Shown: one piece after another, positions 1 to 8,742 of the stretch | Layout: each line of letters begins with the position of its first letter | Numbering within the stretch: the first letter of the stretch is position 1 | Origin: JBDRNO01 sp043811005 | GTDB lineage: Bacteria; Bacteroidota; Bacteroidia; NORP154 | Assembly: GCA_043811005.1 (NCBI GenBank) | Contig: JBDRNO010000145.1 | Location: 10,871-74,870, forward strand | Length of the DNA stretch: 64,000 nt | Direction: 5' to 3' | Program-made: the position numbers and the translations under genes | The notes under the pieces: model-generated | What the model was told of the DNA's origin: nothing | The model's input: the letters and a program-made list of their open reading frames with translations, nothing else | The model's database searches: none

Positions 1-1
1 A

Positions 2-985
2 GGCAGTTGGGCTACGGCTATAGTGAAAATATTGTCAAATAATCTCGACAATATTTATTGGTGGATGAGGAATAAAGACGCTGTTGAATACATAAAAGAA
101 TACCACCATAATCCAAATTATATTCGTTCAGTTAAATTTGACCTTGAAAAACTTACGATAAGCACAGACCTTAAAGATATTATTTCAAAATCTGATATTC
201 TCATTTTTGCCGTTCCATCCCCTTTTTTGAAAGAAGCGCTTGAGAGTGAATCTATGCGTGTCACGGTTCAAAACCGGGGCACGCTTCAAAATAAAATAAT
301 ATTTTCTGCCATTAAGGGAATTGTTCCTGAAAATAATGTTATTGTAGGTGAGTTTTTCCATAACCAATATAAGATTCCTTATGAAGATATTGGGGTAATT
401 GCCGGACCATGCCATGCCGAAGAAGTTGCCATGGAAAAGCTGTCTTATTTAACCATTGCTTGCCAGGATGCCAATAAAGCTGAATTTCTGGCTTCCAACC
501 TTGAATGCAGGTATATTAAGACCAAAGTATCAGATGATATTTTCGGCACTGAATATGCAGCTGTTCTCAAAAACATTTTTGCCATTGCAAACGGTATTTT
601 TCATGGTTTGGGCTATGGTGACAATTTCCAGGCGGTATTAATATCCAATGCCATCCGCGAAATAAAACGTTTTGTTGATAAGGTGCATCCGATTGACAGA
701 GATATTAAAAATTCTGCGTATTTAGGTGATCTGCTCGTTACGGCTTATTCACAATTCAGTAGGAACAGAACTTTTGGAAATATGATAGGCAAAGGGTATT
801 CTGTTAAGTCAGCCCAGGTTGAAATGAAGATGATCGCTGAGGGTTATTATGCCGCGAAGTGTATTAAAGAAGTTAATAAAAAACATAGGGTTTACATGCC
901 TATTACCGATGCTGTATATAATGTTTTATATGAATACATTTCCCCGGTTATTGAGATGAAGCTCTTAGCAGATAAGATAAATTGA
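2..985 (+). CDS. gpsA: NAD(P)-dependent glycerol-3-phosphate dehydrogenase, 5'-truncated
   Basis: Makes sn-glycerol 3-phosphate from dihydroxyacetone phosphate for phospholipid synthesis in the cytoplasm. The frame is open from base 2 and begins GSWATA, the end of the GxGxxG nucleotide-binding motif, so the true start lies upstream of the window; the GTG at 23 is internal. Seen in order: the SAIKG motif, a GPCHAEE segment, the catalytic lysine in VLKNIFAIANG and the substrate-binding arginine in SRNRTFG. The ending is complete (TGA at 983-985). Between LKEALE and NKIIFSAIKG there are about 12-15 extra residues (MRVTVQNRGTL) encoded by a palindrome at 256-284; this stretch is not expected in GpsA. 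The gene converges on uvrC. Confidence 0.93.
   Translation, partial: GSWATAIVKILSNNLDNIYWWMRNKDAVEYIKEYHHNPNYIRSVKFDLEKLTISTDLKDIISKSDILIFAVPSPFLKEALESESMRVTVQNRGTLQNKIIFSAIKGIVPENNVIVGEFFHNQYKIPYEDIGVIAGPCHAEEVAMEKLSYLTIACQDANKAEFLASNLECRYIKTKVSDDIFGTEYAAVLKNIFAIANGIFHGLGYGDNFQAVLISNAIREIKRFVDKVHPIDRDIKNSAYLGDLLVTAYSQFSRNRTFGNMIGKGYSVKSAQVEMKMIAEGYYAAKCIKEVNKKHRVYMPITDAVYNVLYEYISPVIEMKLLADKIN
256..284. repeat. 29-bp palindromic element inside gpsA
   Basis: Imperfect palindrome with outer arms GCGTG/CACGC and inner arms ACGGTT/AACCG. It is 25/29 identical to 26667-26695 in the lipoprotein gene at 25880, where it is read in another frame. It adds residues in frame to GpsA between the Rossmann core and the SAIKG motif. 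Confidence 0.8.
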
Positions 986-1077
986 TAACAACCCACCCCC
1001 GCCCCCTCCCAACATCCCACTTCACCCCCTTCTCCGCCTTAGGCGAATAAACAAAAGTAAAACAAGAACAACGAATT

Positions 1078-3009
1078 TTATTTAAGGAGGTTAGTAAAAT
1101 ATTCAAATACTATCTTGGCTTTCGCTTTTCCAATAACCTCCTCTAATTCAATTAAATCAGCTTTTTTAATTTTTTTAACCGATTGGAATTTTCTCAGAAG
1201 TGAATGTGAAGAGCTTTTACCGATCCCGTCAATTTCAAGCAGTTCCGACTTGATGGTTTCACGGAGTCGTTTGTTACGGTGGTGACTGATACCAAAACGG
1301 TGAGCTTCATTTCTTAAATGCTGGATGACCTTTAAGGTTTCAGATTTTTTATCTAAATACATCGGGGTGGGATCTCCGGGGAAATAGATCTCTTCCAATT
1401 TCTTGGCAATACCAATTATCCCGATTTTGCCACTGATATTTAATTTATCTAAACTCTTCATAGCAGAGTTTAATTGACCTTTGCCACCATCAACTATGAT
1501 CAATTGAGGTAATGAGCTGTTTTCATCTAACAGCCGCCTGTATCTCCTGTAAACCACCTCTTCCATTGACGCAAAATCATTTGGTCCCCGGACGGTTTTT
1601 ATATTGTAGTGCCTGTATTGTTTTTTTAATGGCTTGGCATTTTTAAATACGACCATTGCAGCCACGGGATATGCACCATGTATGTTGGAGTTATCAAAGC
1701 ATTCAATATGAACGGGAGGTTTTACAAGCCGCAGGTCTTTCATCATTTGTTTGAGGATACGGTTTGTATGCTTTTTGAGCTGTACCTTTTCAGCCGATCT
1801 CTTTTTTTCCAACATAAAGTATTTTGCGTTTCTTTCGGAAAGTTCAAGCAATTTCTTCTTATCGCCTCTTTGCGGGACAGTAATAGAGACAACTCCTCCC
1901 CGGCTTTCCCCAATGGGAAGGGAGAGCCAACGCGCAGGGTTTCCCCCTCCCTTTGGGAGGTGGTCAGGGGGTGGGCTGGTAATTATCTCCATCGCATCAC
2001 TGTTAAACCTCTGCCTGAGTTCAGTAATTGCAACAGACAGCAATTCTTCAGAACTTTCATCGAGTTTCTTTTTAAGTTCAATAGTATGAGACTGTACGAT
2101 AGCCCCATTTATAACTTTCATATAATTCACATAACCCGCCCTTTGATCAGTGGCAATAGAGAACACGTCCACATTGTTTATCCGTGGATTTACAACCGTT
2201 GACTTGCTTTGGTATTTCTTTAAAAGACCGATCTTTTCTTTTACCTGATGAGCTTTTTCGAATTCAAGCACCTTGGCATATTTTTTCATCAGCCCTTTTA
2301 AATGCTTAAAAACCCTTTTGATATTTCCTTTGATTATTTCTTTGATCTCTGATATTGCCTGATCGTATTCTTCTTCTGTTTGAAGACCTTCACAGGGGCC
2401 CATGCAGATACCTATCTGGTAATCCAGGCATAAACTGAATTTCTTCCTTAGGACATTTTCTTTGGAGAGATTATAATTGCAGGTTCTGAGTTTATATAGT
2501 TGTTTAATGAGGTCTAAAATAGTATTCATCATTCTTACAGACGCATACGGGCCAAAGTATAGCGAACCGTCATCAACTTTCCCGGGGCGTGAAGAGGGAG
2601 AAAAACGGTTGTAACGGGGCACATTGCGAGTGGTAAAGACCCGGGGGAACCTTTCGTTTTTGATGCAGATCCATGGATATGTTTTATCATCCTTCAACTG
2701 AATGTTGTATCTCGGTTGACACTTTTTTATAAGGGTGTTTTCCAATAACAGGGCTTCCATCTCCGTATCTACAATAATATACTTAATGTCCCTGGTTTTT
2801 TTTACAAGAAGAGCAGTTTTCCCAAACACCCTTGTTTTTTCCCCTTCGGCAGGAGCAAAATAAGAAGAGACCCTTTTTTTTAAGCTCTTTGCCTTACCGA
2901 CATATAGTAGATGGTTGTTGCTGTCAAGGAATTGATATATACCCGGCTTATCAGGCAGGGAACTGATTATGTTTTTAAGGTGTTGGGTATATTTGATATG
3001 CGAGGTCAT
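1078..3009 (-). CDS. uvrC: UvrABC excinuclease subunit C
   Basis: Dual-incision nuclease of nucleotide excision repair. Order: GIY-YIG domain (GIY near residue 23, YVG near 38), a cysteine cluster, UVR motif (EFEKAHQVKEKIG) for UvrB contact, RNase H-like UvrC domain with IECFDNSN and IIVDGGKGQ, and C-terminal helix-hairpin-helix (LLEIDGIGKSSSHSLL). Length (643 aa) is slightly above the usual ~600. About 30 residues starting SPPPDHLPKGGG and ending ESRGGVV are coded by a G/C-rich palindromic insertion at 1888-1977, just before the conserved VPQRGDKKK segment. A shorter, less certain insertion lies near 2605-2622. The start ATG is 5 nt after the stop of the upstream surface-protein gene, so translation may be coupled. 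Confidence 0.95.
   Translation of the reverse strand: MTSHIKYTQHLKNIISSLPDKPGIYQFLDSNNHLLYVGKAKSLKKRVSSYFAPAEGEKTRVFGKTALLVKKTRDIKYIIVDTEMEALLLENTLIKKCQPRYNIQLKDDKTYPWICIKNERFPRVFTTRNVPRYNRFSPSSRPGKVDDGSLYFGPYASVRMMNTILDLIKQLYKLRTCNYNLSKENVLRKKFSLCLDYQIGICMGPCEGLQTEEEYDQAISEIKEIIKGNIKRVFKHLKGLMKKYAKVLEFEKAHQVKEKIGLLKKYQSKSTVVNPRINNVDVFSIATDQRAGYVNYMKVINGAIVQSHTIELKKKLDESSEELLSVAITELRQRFNSDAMEIITSPPPDHLPKGGGNPARWLSLPIGESRGGVVSITVPQRGDKKKLLELSERNAKYFMLEKKRSAEKVQLKKHTNRILKQMMKDLRLVKPPVHIECFDNSNIHGAYPVAAMVVFKNAKPLKKQYRHYNIKTVRGPNDFASMEEVVYRRYRRLLDENSSLPQLIIVDGGKGQLNSAMKSLDKLNISGKIGIIGIAKKLEEIYFPGDPTPMYLDKKSETLKVIQHLRNEAHRFGISHHRNKRLRETIKSELLEIDGIGKSSSHSLLRKFQSVKKIKKADLIELEEVIGKAKAKIVFEYFTNLLK
1888..1977. 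repeat. Palindromic insertion in uvrC
   Basis: About 90 bp of G/C-rich DNA in an AT-rich gene. It holds CCTCCC-TTT-GGGAGG (1946-1960) and a second weaker hairpin (TTCCCCAATGGGAAG, 1906-1920). The coding frame stays open through it. It belongs to the same G-rich family (CCCTCCC..GGGAGGGG..AGGGGTGGG) seen at 55333-55359, 55777-55806 and 60705-60745. Confidence 0.75.
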
Positions 3010-3014
3010 AATCC

Positions 3015-6000
3015 TTAGCGTACCAGGGTAACGTGCCCATTGTATTGATGGGTCTTTCCAAGGAGGTCTCTTGTTATGATCAGCCAGACGTATACTTCTG
3101 ATTGTGCAAGCTCTCTGCCGTCATTTGCAGTGCCGTCCCATCCCAGGTAGGGGTCATCTGTGTAAAAGATCTCGTCTCCCCACCGGTTAAAGATGTACAT
3201 TTTGTAATGGTTCTCATCTATTCCTTCGCCTATGGGCAAAAACACCTCGTTGAGCTCATCTTTGTTTGGCGTGAATACATTGGGAATGAAGAAAATATAA
3301 TCGGGGTTTATTCTTACTATAAGTGAAACAACTTCTTCGCAACCATTTTTATCGGTAACCAGTAATTCAACAGTGTATGAACCCGTATCAGCATAGGTAT
3401 GAACGGGGTTTTGAATATCAGAATAATACTCATCATCAAAATTCCATGACCAGCCGGCAAGACTATCACCCGTTGATACATCAGTAAAATAGATTGTGGG
3501 GTTCAAATTGGTTGTGAGTTGCGGAACTGCTGTAAATTGGGGAACGGGATTAGGCAATACTGTAATCATATCAGGCATGGTGAGTATATCAGAACAACCA
3601 AATTGATTTTCTACGGTTAAGGAAACAGTGTAGGAACCGGGATAATAGTATGTGTTGGATGGTGTGATATCAATTGATGTATTACCGTCACCAAAATCCC
3701 AGTACCATGAGATAGCATCTGAAGACGTATCAATAAATTGGACAAGGGATTCAATACAAACTAAGGTATCACCGGAAGAAAATCCGGCTGTTGGGGATGG
3801 CAATGAAGTGATGGATATGGAAGCGGTGTCATAGCAGTAGTTATTGGAACCGGTTATAAGAGTGACAATATATGATCCTGTATCACCATAAGGGTGATTT
3901 GGGTTTTGTAATGTTGAATTGCCGCCATCACCAAAATCCCACTGCCATGAAGTTGCGCCATAGGAACAGTCTAAGAACTGGGGGTTAAATGGATGGCAGC
4001 CGGGTTGTTCAATGGCTGATAAGCCCGCGACCGGGGAAGCATATACCATCACAGAATTCGGATGTGTTACAGTATCGGTATATACTCCGTTTGTAGCAGC
4101 TAATATTACGGAATACGCTCCTGATGTATTATAAGTATGTACAACGGTATCACCACTTAATGTGTCAATTGTGCCATCCCCAAAATCCCAATACCAGGAG
4201 CCCGGGTTGCCAATGCTGGTATCAATAAATGTTACAGTGACGCTGTCACATGCCTGTATTACATTACTCATAAAGCCGGCAGCAACAAAGGGAGCAACCA
4301 CTATGGTTAATGAGCCGTTGCAATATCCCGTGCATCCGTTTGAATCGGTAACAGATACCGAATAGCTATATGTCCCGGTAGCACCGTAATAATGCGTGGT
4401 AGTTGCGCCTGTATCAATACCGCTATCTCCGAAATCCCAGTTATATGTAAAAGGGGGTGTTCCAACTGTTGGTGTTGCACCGAAGAGGGTGTTTGCACCG
4501 AGATAAAATTTGGAAGAAATACAATTCACGATAGGTAGAGGGTTAACATTTATTGTAAGTGGTGCAGAAGCAGCTATTGCAACGCCATTTAATGGGCAGG
4601 GATAGGAACTTGTCATTATACAGGTTACAACATCGCCATCGTTCAACGCTGAAGTGGTAAGTGAGCTAGAAGTGCCGGAAACAGAACTATTCACAAGCCA
4701 CTGGTAGGTTGGGTTTGTGCCGCCATTAACTGGTACGGCACCAAATGTTACCTGGTCCCCGTCACAAATCCTGGTTGATGTTGCGGCAACATAAATCCCC
4801 GGCTCTAAAAAAGGAACTACATTTACTTCAAAAGTGTCAATTTTAGACCAACCGCAGCAGGGGGATTCGGTTTGCAGATGCACCTCATAAGTTCCCTCGT
4901 CAGTTGGGAAATTATGGATTATTGTTGGAGTTGTATAAGTAGTTATTGTATTGTCATAAACAGTCCATTCATAAGCCAAACCCGCATAGGAGCTGGAAAA
5001 GGAGCCGAAATCGCCCGGGCATATCACAGAGTCAGCGGACTGAACATAAGGAAGGTAAGGCGTGCCATCGCTAAATATTCCCACAAAGTCGGTAAAGATA
5101 TATGGCACCCCGTTTACGACCAGGGTTATTGAATGACGTCCCATTATAGTGTATTGAACAGTAGCTGAATTTCCGGTAGCGCTTAACGGTATAGTACCGC
5201 CATCAAAATACCAGAGGATTATACCTGTTGCATTGGTTGTATATTCAATGTCTGAGTATGTGCAGCCGGTGGATTTCACAAATATTTCCGGTTCTACCGG
5301 GCTACTCATATCTGATTGTGCAGCAGCAATGCCTCCCGGGTCTTCAAAGATCGGCAGACTGATACCTGGCGTACCATTTCCACCGTTTCCTCCTGTTCCG
5401 CCCGTTCCTCCTGTTCCGCCATCACCCGCAACACCGAGGTCGCAGTCGTAGCCGGGGGAGCTTGGCTGGTTACCTCCTATACCGCCAGTTCCTCCTGCAC
5501 CACTGGCGCCTCCGGGCGAACCGCCCAGGCCGCCATAACCGGGGATACCTGAATAAGTATAGCAATCCTTGATTTCGGTGTTGATGCTGTTAGCATATAT
5601 ATAGATACCAAAGGAACCGCCACCGCCTGTTCCTCCGGCTGCACCGGATCCGCCTTGTCCTCCTTCGCCACCACCGCCACCGCCTGCACCGGCACCGTTA
5701 TAATTACCAAATAATGACCAGAGGCATCCCTGTGAGCCGCCACCGCCACCACCTCCTCCACCGGAACCATGCTCACCGATTTGGCCATCCTGACCAGTAC
5801 CCTGTATGAAGAAATTGCTAAATAAAGGAACCCCGGGAAGCCCGTTCGCACCGATGGCGCCATCAGCTCCAGGAAGCCCGTCATCACCATTATTAGCCGA
5901 GCCGGCATCACAACCCATAGATAAACAAATGTTATCGCAATAACCATTTCCTCCTGATCCGCCAGCGCCTCCCCCGGAACCGATTCCGTTCTGTCCCGGG

Positions 6001-6731
6001 AGCCCGTCTGGGGCATCATTCCCTGACCCGAAACAGAGAGATGTACCGGAACCCCTTGGACCGCCATTACCTCCATTACCACCGCCATTGCTTCCGGGAA
6101 ATGATCCTGAAGCACCTGCACCGCCTGCCGTACAGCAACCTCCATCTCCATCCCCGTTTTGACCATTCAGACCATTTGCGCCATTAACACCGCCTGTCCC
6201 GGAAATCCCGTCTGAACCGTCAGTGCCATTGCCGGCATTTATATTGCATCGGGTTATAGAATAATTATAACAGCTATCTATTTGGACCCCATAAGTGGTA
6301 ACTCCATTGCCGACAGCATCTGCAACAATGACAGTAAGGTCATGCAGCCGGAAATTGCTGATACCTACACATGAGATTGCAACAAGCCGGTTGGGAGCAG
6401 TTTGAATATTGGAATTATTACGGTAGATGACAGTAGTTTGTGAATTGGATTTTATCCAGGTAGTAGGGTCAAAGCCACCTTCCATGGTAACACCGCTTAT
6501 CAAATTGAGCGTGTTGGAAATTGTATAATTCCCGGCAGCGAGCCAAAGCTGGTTGTTAAAAGGATTAGCCAGTGACAAGCCATAAGAAAGGCTGGCAGGA
6601 TTGGTAATAGAGCCGGCAGCTCCACTGGAAGCGCCTGTCGGAGTGATATAGATGATGTTGCATTGCTGGGGGAAACACAGATTACACAGATTTATGAAGA
6701 TTACACAGATTATGATAGTTTTCAGTAGCAT
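3015..6731 (-). CDS. Giant glycine-rich surface protein with PKD repeats and B-type T9SS sorting domain
   Basis: Predicted secreted cell-surface protein of unknown specific function. The ATG at 6731 was chosen because it starts directly with a signal peptide (MLLKTIIICVIFINLCNLC); the frame is open back to 6878 but that extension is repeat-like and hydrophilic. Order: beta-helix-like N-terminus (YITPTGASSG, GGFDPTTW), a ~300-residue Gly-rich block made of GxG and GGxGG repeats interrupted by Cys pairs, a further beta-helix rung, Ig/PKD-like repeats including about five with W-[DN]-F-[GD]-D signatures, and a gliding-motility-type C-terminal domain (IPNVFTPNKDELNE ... FNRWG). It is paralogous to 8734-12048 and 12229-15678 but differs in its sorting signal. 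The next gene, uvrC, starts 5 nt downstream. Confidence 0.85.
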   Translation of the reverse strand: MLLKTIIICVIFINLCNLCFPQQCNIIYITPTGASSGAAGSITNPASLSYGLSLANPFNNQLWLAAGNYTISNTLNLISGVTMEGGFDPTTWIKSNSQTTVIYRNNSNIQTAPNRLVAISCVGISNFRLHDLTVIVADAVGNGVTTYGVQIDSCYNYSITRCNINAGNGTDGSDGISGTGGVNGANGLNGQNGDGDGGCCTAGGAGASGSFPGSNGGGNGGNGGPRGSGTSLCFGSGNDAPDGLPGQNGIGSGGGAGGSGGNGYCDNICLSMGCDAGSANNGDDGLPGADGAIGANGLPGVPLFSNFFIQGTGQDGQIGEHGSGGGGGGGGGSQGCLWSLFGNYNGAGAGGGGGGEGGQGGSGAAGGTGGGGSFGIYIYANSINTEIKDCYTYSGIPGYGGLGGSPGGASGAGGTGGIGGNQPSSPGYDCDLGVAGDGGTGGTGGTGGNGGNGTPGISLPIFEDPGGIAAAQSDMSSPVEPEIFVKSTGCTYSDIEYTTNATGIILWYFDGGTIPLSATGNSATVQYTIMGRHSITLVVNGVPYIFTDFVGIFSDGTPYLPYVQSADSVICPGDFGSFSSSYAGLAYEWTVYDNTITTYTTPTIIHNFPTDEGTYEVHLQTESPCCGWSKIDTFEVNVVPFLEPGIYVAATSTRICDGDQVTFGAVPVNGGTNPTYQWLVNSSVSGTSSSLTTSALNDGDVVTCIMTSSYPCPLNGVAIAASAPLTINVNPLPIVNCISSKFYLGANTLFGATPTVGTPPFTYNWDFGDSGIDTGATTTHYYGATGTYSYSVSVTDSNGCTGYCNGSLTIVVAPFVAAGFMSNVIQACDSVTVTFIDTSIGNPGSWYWDFGDGTIDTLSGDTVVHTYNTSGAYSVILAATNGVYTDTVTHPNSVMVYASPVAGLSAIEQPGCHPFNPQFLDCSYGATSWQWDFGDGGNSTLQNPNHPYGDTGSYIVTLITGSNNYCYDTASISITSLPSPTAGFSSGDTLVCIESLVQFIDTSSDAISWYWDFGDGNTSIDITPSNTYYYPGSYTVSLTVENQFGCSDILTMPDMITVLPNPVPQFTAVPQLTTNLNPTIYFTDVSTGDSLAGWSWNFDDEYYSDIQNPVHTYADTGSYTVELLVTDKNGCEEVVSLIVRINPDYIFFIPNVFTPNKDELNEVFLPIGEGIDENHYKMYIFNRWGDEIFYTDDPYLGWDGTANDGRELAQSEVYVWLIITRDLLGKTHQYNGHVTLVR
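6676..6710. repeat. Dispersed repeat coding part of a signal peptide
   Basis: 35-bp repeat based on CACAGATTACACAGATT. It is 33/35 identical to 8529-8563. On the minus strand it encodes the NLCNLC core of the signal peptide of the 3015 gene. A looser relative encodes the same motif at about 25910. Confidence 0.8.
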
Positions 6732-6880
6732 GGGATTGAATCGTGAAAATCGGATAAAAAAATTCCGTGGTCCTTTGTGAGAGCCCTGTACCCTCTGTTT
6801 TGGAAAATCCAATCCCAGTGAGCGCGGGAAACCCAGATATAACGCAGAGAATATAGAAATGACAGGATGATTTTTCATTA

Positions 6881-8599
6881 TTATTCTATTATTATTCTTC
6901 CATTCTCTAACCTTTCATGCATTATTATTAACAAATTATAAATACCGGATGGATAGATGGATAGGTCTATTTCGGATTGGGTATCGTAGATTTCGGATTG
7001 ATAAATTACCTGCCCTAATACATCATATACCTTTATTTGTACATTCGTAATTCTTGGAAATTCGCAATTCGCAGTAATAGTAAACACGCCCCTGTTTGGA
7101 TTGGGATAAATCTGAATAATTTTATTTGAAATAATACTCCCCACACCTGTTCCCCCTTCTGTTACTGTTATTAAAATAGTATCGGAATAAGAGCATCCAT
7201 TGCTATCTGTTACAGTAGCATAATAGGTATGTGTTCCTTCTCCAGCGATTGAACCATCTACTGTTAATGTTGAGTTTGTGGTACTATCATTCCATAAGTA
7301 ATCAGTATAGCCGGAACCGGCATTTAAAGTAATTGTTTCATAAGTATAGATAGTTGTATCATTACCTATATTGTATGTTAGATTAATGACCGATAAGGTT
7401 GTTGCTATGATGCTGTCACATCCGTCAATTGATGTCAGTGAATCGTAATAGGTACCTGCTGTGGTTCTCCATGCCCCGGCTATAAAGACACTGTCTCCGT
7501 TACAGATTGTATTCATTTGCGGGAAGGTAAAAGTGTCATAATTAACACCCCATACTTTGACAATTCTGAAATGTCCGTCATCAAAATCCTTATTTGCATT
7601 AGTTTCCGCACCAAGAGCGACCGTACTGGACAAGTCCCATGTACTTACACCATAAACTTTATCCCGGTGAAGATGCCCGGCAAACCAAATACCGATGCTA
7701 TCCTTGTATATATCCAGGTAATTTGTGATGGAGTCATATTCACCATAAGAAAAGGCGCTTACAGGTCCCAAGGGGTCTTTTGTAGGAGGGAAGTGTGTAA
7801 ATATCAGGATATTTTTTTCAGCTTTGGAGGGGTAGTCAGCTATCTGTTGTTTAAACCATTGCCATGTTCCACCTGGAAAATCCAATAGTTCTGCCTCGGG
7901 GCTAACTCCGGAAAAAAAGAGGGGAGCATGTTCGCGTGTACCGAAATCAGCGAGTACAAAAAAGTAATTTTCATATTCAAAAGAAAAGTTTTGCAGGTAT
8001 GAATAACACGCTTGATCGGCATTCCAGACCCGGGTAAGCCTTGTGCCGTTATCCCATCCGGTGAACGTGGCTTGAAGCGTATCAAAATGTTCAGCAAAGA
8101 TAGTGTTGAATATAGAGTCGCCATTGGGAGAAGGTGATTCAACGCTTGAGGCATAAGGCCATACATCGTGATTCCCAATAAGCGGAATATATGGAATTGT
8201 TAAAGAATTCAGAATCTCCCTGAATTTGTAAAATTCAGACATTTCACCACAGTGGGTAAGGTCACCGGTAATTATAACAAATTTTATCTTCAGGTCGTTT
8301 GCGTTTTGATTGAGCCAGTTTACAATATTCCTCAGCCGAATAGCAGGATCGCCGATATCTCCAACCGGCATTGTATCATTGTAGCCCGGTGAGCCGTAAT
8401 CATCATCCGGAGCACCTTCACCGATATGAACATCTGTGAGTTGTACAAAGGAAAACTGCCATGAAGAACAAGACAATGTTGTATTGTGTTCGATTATTAC
8501 CGTATCAGGCAAATTTATTTGTCCTGTACACAGATTACACAGATTTAGAAAGATTACACAGATAAGTAATGCTGAGAGAATTATTGTGAATTTTTTCAT
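6881..8599 (-). CDS. Secreted calcineurin-like metallophosphoesterase with A-type T9SS sorting domain
   Basis: Signal peptide (MKKFTIILSALLICVIFLNLCNLC), then a metallophosphoesterase domain with all expected metal ligands: QLTDVHIGE, ITGDLTHCGE, IGNHD, FTHFPP and GHLHRDK. A middle region carries one or two Ig/SprB-like repeats (TICNGDSVFIAG, DTTIYTYETITLNAG). The C-terminus IQIYPNPNRGVFTI is a typical Por-secretion (T9SS type A) tail, so the enzyme is probably exported and surface-bound or released. The substrate cannot be read from the sequence. The gene lies between two of the giant paralogues in the same direction, 2 nt before the 3015 reading frame, and is likely co-transcribed. Confidence 0.88.
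   Translation of the reverse strand: MKKFTIILSALLICVIFLNLCNLCTGQINLPDTVIIEHNTTLSCSSWQFSFVQLTDVHIGEGAPDDDYGSPGYNDTMPVGDIGDPAIRLRNIVNWLNQNANDLKIKFVIITGDLTHCGEMSEFYKFREILNSLTIPYIPLIGNHDVWPYASSVESPSPNGDSIFNTIFAEHFDTLQATFTGWDNGTRLTRVWNADQACYSYLQNFSFEYENYFFVLADFGTREHAPLFFSGVSPEAELLDFPGGTWQWFKQQIADYPSKAEKNILIFTHFPPTKDPLGPVSAFSYGEYDSITNYLDIYKDSIGIWFAGHLHRDKVYGVSTWDLSSTVALGAETNANKDFDDGHFRIVKVWGVNYDTFTFPQMNTICNGDSVFIAGAWRTTAGTYYDSLTSIDGCDSIIATTLSVINLTYNIGNDTTIYTYETITLNAGSGYTDYLWNDSTTNSTLTVDGSIAGEGTHTYYATVTDSNGCSYSDTILITVTEGGTGVGSIISNKIIQIYPNPNRGVFTITANCEFPRITNVQIKVYDVLGQVIYQSEIYDTQSEIDLSIYPSGIYNLLIIMHERLENGRIIIE
8529..8563. repeat. Dispersed repeat coding part of a signal peptide
   Basis: Second copy of the 35-bp CACAGATTACACAGATT repeat (33/35 identical to 6676-6710). 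It encodes LNLCNLC in the phosphoesterase signal peptide. Confidence 0.8.
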
Positions 8600-8605
8600 G
8601 GTTAA

Positions 8606-8742
8606 TTATCTCTTTTCGCCTTTAATCATTTCTTCCATGGTCCTTTCAGCTTCTTCAACGAATTTTGTTGCTCTTTTGAATTGTAATTCCGCGTCTTCTT
8701 TTCTGATATCTACGAAATCTTGATAAATTATTTTTAATTTTT
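8606..8742 (-). pseudogene. Short unassigned coding remnant
   Basis: The minus strand is open for about 44 codons with charged, coding-like composition (includes DFVDIRKEDAELQFKRATKF) and ends at TAA 8606-8608, but it has no ATG, GTG or TTG start and follows an in-frame stop. It overlaps the end of the 8734 gene. It looks like the 3' remnant of a gene; the family was not recognised. Confidence 0.35.

Noticed and set aside
1678..2202. 174-codon plus-strand frame antisense to uvrC
   Set aside because: UvrC on the minus strand has full domain support; the antisense frame shows no recognisable motif.
5477..6166. 229-codon open frame overlapping the glycine-rich block of the 3015 gene in another frame
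   Set aside because: It is a by-product of the GGN/GGC-rich repeat; the composition is low-complexity Val/Met/Ala-rich and the real frame has clear domains on both sides.
6732..6878. Longer N-terminus for the 3015 surface protein
   Set aside because: The extra 49 residues precede a complete signal peptide and look repeat-derived; export would be hard with this leader.
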